Source: Siphonodentalium dalli
Taxonomy: Eukaryota > Mollusca > Scaphopoda > Gadilida > Siphonodentaliidae
DNA: 64,000 bases
Assembly (NCBI GenBank): GCA_032622095.1
Contig: CP136061.1
Location: 266,669,551 to 266,733,550 of the forward strand
Reading direction: 5' to 3'
Shown here: positions 59,057 to 64,000 of the stretch, piece after piece
Layout: each line of letters opens with the position of its first letter
Numbering within the stretch: position 1 is the stretch's first letter
Position numbers and translations under genes: made by a program
The notes under the pieces: model-generated
Told to the model about the DNA's origin: nothing
The model's database searches: none
Seen by the model: only the letters and a program-made list of their open reading frames with translations

Positions 59057-61152
59057 AAAATTCCAAACTCTTAGCTACGATAACGTGATCGATATAAATA
59101 TCTGATGATGGTTTCAGATGCAATACGGCTGAACTTTAAAAAGCACGCCCAATTATTCTGCTGACCGCTTTCAGTCAGATTAGGCAAACAATGTGTAACT
59201 TCCTGTTCGTGATACACTCGTGAGATCTCTGTATTATTGGGATGTAAACCGGGTGACCCAATTGGTAGTTCACCAATCACCAAATAGGATATCGCGGACA
59301 GGCTATGTGAACATTTATATATAGCCACAGCTCGTGTGTGACATCCAGAAGTCTATATCCTGACCATGGATGTTCCCATCTCGAATATACGATATGCAAT
59401 ATAACTGTTGGTTTTTAGACATATTTTATCTACCATTTCCTATGAAATTCCTTGATAAAATTGGTGATAACGAATAGGCGATAAAACATCTGTATCATTA
59501 CTGCAGTTGGGGTACAAGGGGCGCATGACGTCATGGACTGGTTCAAAGTCATAAATGAACGAACATCACATCAATCGCGTGAACAATCAAAACAACATTC
59601 CAACGTATATTCTTGCGCACTATAAACAAAAAGCTTCCAAGGTTTCAACATTATTTGATTGCATCCGATCGTGGGTATATCACAAAGTAACTAACGTATA
59701 TTTGTTGACAAAAACGCAGGTGTAAGAAATGTTGTCCATTGAATTCAATTACCGTTGCATGTTGGGAGAATTTAGCAGATCGAGCTAGTCCTGTGACACT
59801 GATAGCTTTGCAGGTTGGGAGAATTTACTTAAGAAGGCTAATTGTCGAACACAAATCCAACGATTTTGGCATTTAAACAACTCCTAAGGGTGGATGCACA
59901 CATGTATGTAATCTCTGTATGTAAAATACATGTATTTTACATAGCCACACCAATAATTGACAACATTAATCACCTGCGCGCGAGCGGTTCATTGTTAACA
60001 GGCCAGACAAGTGAGTAGTCATAAGCGAAGTCAAATTCTCTGCTATCAGGACATTTAAGGCCAGTCCAAAACATGTCTTCTCTTACGGATGTGGAAATTA
60101 GTTAAGTCTGTGTGATATCTGACATTTTATTAATGCACATCACCAGAAGCGACACATCTGGTATATACAGGCTTGATATATAACATTTTCGACCATGATG
60201 CTTGCTTGGCGTGGGGTTTCGAAAGGTTCAGACCGCTAAGTGACTTAGTTGAATGTATCGGTCGGAATAATCTGGGCAAGAAGGTACAATATATGTTTTA
60301 CTTAAATAGCTCAGGGTTAGCCACCCCATCTGGTAGCGTTCGGGATCATATATAGCCCCAAGTCGGGGGTAATATTTAGCCCCTGCGTCATGAAATCCTG
60401 ATAATATTGCCCCCATGTTGGGGATCATAGCCCCTGGGTTGGGGAACTCCTGGGGCCATCATCGGTATAAAAATCAAGAGAAGACTGACAATGATTTAAA
60501 CAGAAAGTCCAACATTTGGGTTATCGCGCGAACAATTATTCTAAGCGGCCTGATGACTTCGTTCAGTCAACGGTTCTCTGCACGCTCAGAGCTTGGCTTA
60601 CTGTGGTCAAACATAGCCGCAATGATTGGGTTGTCAACGGACACATGTTACATGGTCTGTATGATCCATATAAAACGCCAAATACACGATAATTACAGAG
60701 ATTACATGCATGTGTGTATCCACCCTAATATTAAATTTGAATGGTGGATTCATTCACATGAATGGTAAATAAACGTGTTATATATGTTACAGTAAATCAG
60801 TGAAATTAGTAATTACGCGAAATCTCCGAATCGTTTAGTAAATTCGTGAAATCCCTGATCTGAGTGGGGATTTAATGAAATTACTAGAAAATTCAGGGAT
60901 TTCGCGTAATTACTGATTTTAGGCGCCAGGGATTTCATGAAATTACTGAAGGACAACCAAGTTAAAGTTTAAATATTTTATTGCAAACAAGTTATGGAAT
61001 ACATAGAAATTATAGTCATATTACAAACACAATCAACATTTATACAATAAGATGTTTGATGCTAAGATAAATCATCATCAATGTTCCAGTAACAAATTTA
61101 GTTTACAGAAAGAAATATGCAAAATGTTTCCACTGAAACTAGAATAATTGAC
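59057..61152. other. intergenic, mostly unrecognised
   Basis: A palindromic stretch at about 60790-60950 pairs TAGTAATTACGCGAAAT with ATTTCGCGTAATTACTGA. At 60345-60450 a local degenerate repeat around TAGCCCC occurs. No gene is supported. Confidence 0.5.
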
Positions 61153-61702
61153 TTAAAGGGGTACTGTACGCCAAATGTTGTTGTTGGTTTCTATAGTCTC
61201 CGAATCGGAGAATAAGGTAACAAGTTTTCCATTATTTGAAAGTCTGTTGAGTACGAAGTCATGTTACGGATGACAAATTTACCGGAATGCAAAAATACAA
61301 ATTGTCGTTGTCGAGTAATTTTTGTAAAGTTTTCAACCAAATGAATCAAATAAAAGTTATATTATATGCATACTAGTCCCATATAATCATTTAAGTTATT
61401 GTATCGCTAGTCAGTGAGTGGCTTATCATAATATTTTAAGCAATCGTGTGTGCGATCGGTTTAAAAATCCAGTATCCCTCAATTACTATTTTTGATTACG
61501 GTAATTCGTAATTTAATTGACGCCATTTTATGACTCCAGTCATAAATTCAATTTATATCAAATTATTAACTTTTAAATTATTAAATTTTAAGATAGCCTA
61601 TTAACCTGAGCGTTTACAGAATACATCTTCGACTCAAATTACTTATGTTTCTATATATTATCGATATTAGATCGTTGTTGTCACCGGAAATTTAATGAAA
61701 AT
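61153..61702. mobile_element. TTAA element (GGGGTACTGTACGCCA), split by LTR element
   Basis: Colinear with 11162-11725, starting TTAA AGGGGTACTGTACGCC. It stops at TTAATGAAAAT exactly where the LTR begins. The missing last 20 bp should lie beyond the right edge. Confidence 0.88.
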
Positions 61703-61865
61703 TGTTAAATATTGGGTCCCTGGTGTGTATTGTCGGACATGTTAACAGCGACACAGTTTATAGCGAAAGAGATCGATTTATTCAATACAGCTCCTAAAAT
61801 ACAACCAGCTCGATGACGTCACAAACTCAGTACAAAAGTACGGAAGCCCAGATCAATACATGACA
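61703..61865 (-). mobile_element. 3' LTR of Ty3/gypsy retrotransposon
   Basis: On the - strand it starts TGTCATGTATTGATC and ends CCCAATATTTAACA (TG...CA), 163 bp. Just upstream is a polypurine tract GGGGGAAAGAGAGGAAAT. Inside are TGACGTCA (a CRE-type palindrome) and AATAAA. This is a short LTR for the family. Confidence 0.88.
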
Positions 61866-61952
61866 ATTTCCTCTCTTTCCCCCACAACACAACAAACATA
61901 TATACAATACAAACAAACACACACATAATATATATTGCTAAGTATTACATTT

Positions 61953-64000
61953 CTACATCTGCTCAATTAATCTACTTGGTGGTCGAGTATTCCTCTTTGG
62001 ATATTTTCTCTCTGAAACAGAACTTAACTCAGAAGTTAAAGGGATTCTATCCTGTAACTGTACAATACTACTTTGGTCAGAAATATGCCCAGAAACATTG
62101 GTTTCTGGCTCACTTTCTTTACCACTCAGTTTAGGATCCCTGGTCTCTGTAGTTACTACTGGTTCAGAGAGAGCTCTTTCACTCACCACTTCATTTGTCT
62201 TTGTGTTACACTGTTCATTTATTTGTTCATATATTTTATCATTATCCGCTGAATGCGTTACAACAGTTTCCACACATTTACCAGAACTACGTATTTGATC
62301 TGCATGACGCTTCCAAATTACATTGTTAGCCACTTCAACTTTATAAGTTACAGGCCCCAATTTCTTCACAATAACTCCATAAATCCACTTTTCAGCCTTT
62401 GGTGAATAGTTTCTTACTAAAACTTTATCCCCAACATTAAAAGAATAATTTCTCAATGTGTTTGATTTACTTAAGACTTGCTTCACAAGTGAACTATTTA
62501 CAGTTTCTGATACATTTGGCTTTACCAAATCCAATTTACAGCGTAGCTGACGATTCATCAGTAACTTTGCTGGACTTTCATTCGTACTTGGATGCACAGT
62601 GTTACGATAACTTAACAAAAAGTTACTTAAACTAGACTGAACCGACTTCCCTTCCTTTACAACTGCCTTAATAGAATTCTTAAACGTTTGCACAAAACGT
62701 TCAGCAAGGCCGTTAGACGCAGGGTGATATGGAGCAGATTTGACATGAACCACACCAAAACTTTGTAAGAATTCTTGAAATTCAACAGACGTAAATTGTG
62801 GCCCATTATCTGAAACCAAAATTTCTGGACAACCTTGCTGTGAGAAAAGTTTATGCAAAACAGAAATAGTTTTCCGAGAAGTTGTTTTCTTCATCATAAT
62901 TACCTCCGGCCATTTGGAATGTGCATCCACAATTACTAAAAACATGTGTCCGAATAACGGACCAGCAAAATCCACATGAATCCTCTGCCAAGATTTTTCT
63001 GGCCACATCCATGGATGTAAAGGCACAGTTGCTACATTGTTTTGATTCTGTTGACATATATCACACTGTTTCACCATATTTTCAATATCATTATCTAATC
63101 CTGGCCACCATACGTATGATCTGGCCAAGGATTTCATTCTAACAATACCAACATGGCCTTGATGAAGTTCCGTCAATATCTTAGACTGTAATGACACAGG
63201 TAAAATAACTCTAATACCCCACATTAAACAACCCTGTTGTATGGTGATTTCATTTCGACGCAAATAATAAGGATTTAATTCACTTTCAGAATTATGAAAC
63301 CACCCAGACAAAACTTTACCGACAACCTTTGACAGAATTGGATCATTCCGTGTTTCCTTCTTTACAACTTTGGAAGTAACTGGTAAAACTTCCATTTGAG
63401 ATAATGCAAAAAATTTATCCAATTGACCACATTCTTCGCCTTTAGAATCTGAACTTTCCAATGGCAACCTAGAAAGACCATCAGCATTACAATGCTCTTT
63501 AGTGTTTCTATATTGTATGGTATAATCATGTGCTGCCAAAAGCAAGGCCCATCTTTGCAATCTAGCTGCGGCTAATGAAGGAATGGCAGAATTTGAACCA
63601 AAAATGGATACTAACGGTTGATGATCTGTAATTAAAACCCATGATCTATTGTATAAATATTGATGGAACTTCTTTATGCCAAATATTATACTTAACGCTT
63701 CTTTTTCGATTTGTGCGTACTTGATTTCAGACACACTCAATAATCTGGATGCAAAGGCTATTGGGCGTTCATCGCCATTTGGCATAACATGTGAAATTAC
63801 AGCGCCAATGACATATGCACTCGCATCGGACGCCATTTTAAGTGGCAGATCCGTTTGATATGGTATCAACACATTTGACGACAAAATCAATGACTTTGCT
63901 GCTTTAAAAGCTTTGTCACATTCAGTACACCAATTCCACTCTACTTGTTTTGACAAGAGATGATTTAATGGAGCAATCACAGTTGACAGATTTGGCAGAA
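61953..64000 (-). CDS. Ty3/gypsy pol polyprotein, C-terminal part
   Basis: The frame is open through the right edge and ends in TAG. Counting from 63980: the end of reverse transcriptase (TVIAPLNHLL), RNase H at about 45-170 with Asp52, Glu93, Asp119 and Asp167, then integrase with a zinc-binding HQGH..CDIC (273-309). The DDE core has Asp337 in HVDFAG, Asp391 in VSDNGPQF and Glu427 in GLAERF, giving DD35E. Next comes a C-terminal small domain (GDKVLVRNYSP..GPVTYKVE) and a polar tail. No stop or frameshift is visible, so the copy may be young. No chromodomain and no envelope-like ORF follow before the LTR. Confidence 0.95.
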   Translation of the reverse strand, partial: LPNLSTVIAPLNHLLSKQVEWNWCTECDKAFKAAKSLILSSNVLIPYQTDLPLKMASDASAYVIGAVISHVMPNGDERPIAFASRLLSVSEIKYAQIEKEALSIIFGIKKFHQYLYNRSWVLITDHQPLVSIFGSNSAIPSLAAARLQRWALLLAAHDYTIQYRNTKEHCNADGLSRLPLESSDSKGEECGQLDKFFALSQMEVLPVTSKVVKKETRNDPILSKVVGKVLSGWFHNSESELNPYYLRRNEITIQQGCLMWGIRVILPVSLQSKILTELHQGHVGIVRMKSLARSYVWWPGLDNDIENMVKQCDICQQNQNNVATVPLHPWMWPEKSWQRIHVDFAGPLFGHMFLVIVDAHSKWPEVIMMKKTTSRKTISVLHKLFSQQGCPEILVSDNGPQFTSVEFQEFLQSFGVVHVKSAPYHPASNGLAERFVQTFKNSIKAVVKEGKSVQSSLSNFLLSYRNTVHPSTNESPAKLLMNRQLRCKLDLVKPNVSETVNSSLVKQVLSKSNTLRNYSFNVGDKVLVRNYSPKAEKWIYGVIVKKLGPVTYKVEVANNVIWKRHADQIRSSGKCVETVVTHSADNDKIYEQINEQCNTKTNEVVSERALSEPVVTTETRDPKLSGKESEPETNVSGHISDQSSIVQLQDRIPLTSELSSVSERKYPKRNTRPPSRLIEQM

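Noticed and set aside
62098-62298. + strand ORFs across the gypsy pol region
   Set aside because: They are antisense shadows of the pol frame.

Overview
The window is nuclear DNA from an animal, most likely a marine bivalve mollusc. The grounds are interrupted (exon/intron) genes, AT-rich sequence, very many short inverted-repeat transposons, a tRNA-derived SINE, LINE and Ty3/gypsy fragments, long satellites, and a ROCO/death-domain gene of a kind expanded in bivalves. The species cannot be fixed from sequence alone. No bacterial operon, CRISPR array or viral genome is present.

Only two host genes are supported. On the + strand, four phase-compatible exons (1748-2285, 9303-9531, 13512-13668, 15581-15774) encode the C-terminus of a ROCO-like protein: a COR-like region, a Cys/His-containing linker and a C-terminal death domain. 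Its 5' part lies off the left edge. On the - strand, six phase-compatible exons (57596-58042, 56394-56542, 45552-45694, 42383-42537, 39862-40096, 31037-31170) encode a complete 420-residue M20-family dipeptidase of the PM20D2 type, spread over 27 kb. The two genes converge, with about 15 kb between them.

Everything else is repeats. The left gene's introns hold a 21-bp minisatellite, an exact 2.5-kb tandem duplication and several MITEs. The intergenic stretch (about 15.8-31 kb) holds clusters of TTAA-flanked piggyBac-like MITEs, a SINE, long hairpins and a 122-bp tandem array. The PM20D2 introns hold a decayed LINE reverse transcriptase next to a (TATCTG)n array, a 2.6-kb foldback element, an 8.3-kb satellite with higher-order structure and a 1-kb inverted repeat. 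At the right edge the pol gene and 3' LTR of a Ty3/gypsy retrotransposon run on the - strand out of the window.

The most unusual signal is a hairpin module. Two sequence-unrelated MITE groups carry a long stem closed by a three-base loop, five base pairs, then one unpaired T/C position. The five pairs change in a compensating way between families while loop and mismatch persist. Each intact element carries two such hairpins facing each other, and the same hairpin core sits inside TTAA elements with different ends. PM20D2 is also odd in that both its exon-3 tail and its stop-codon region have been tandemly amplified.
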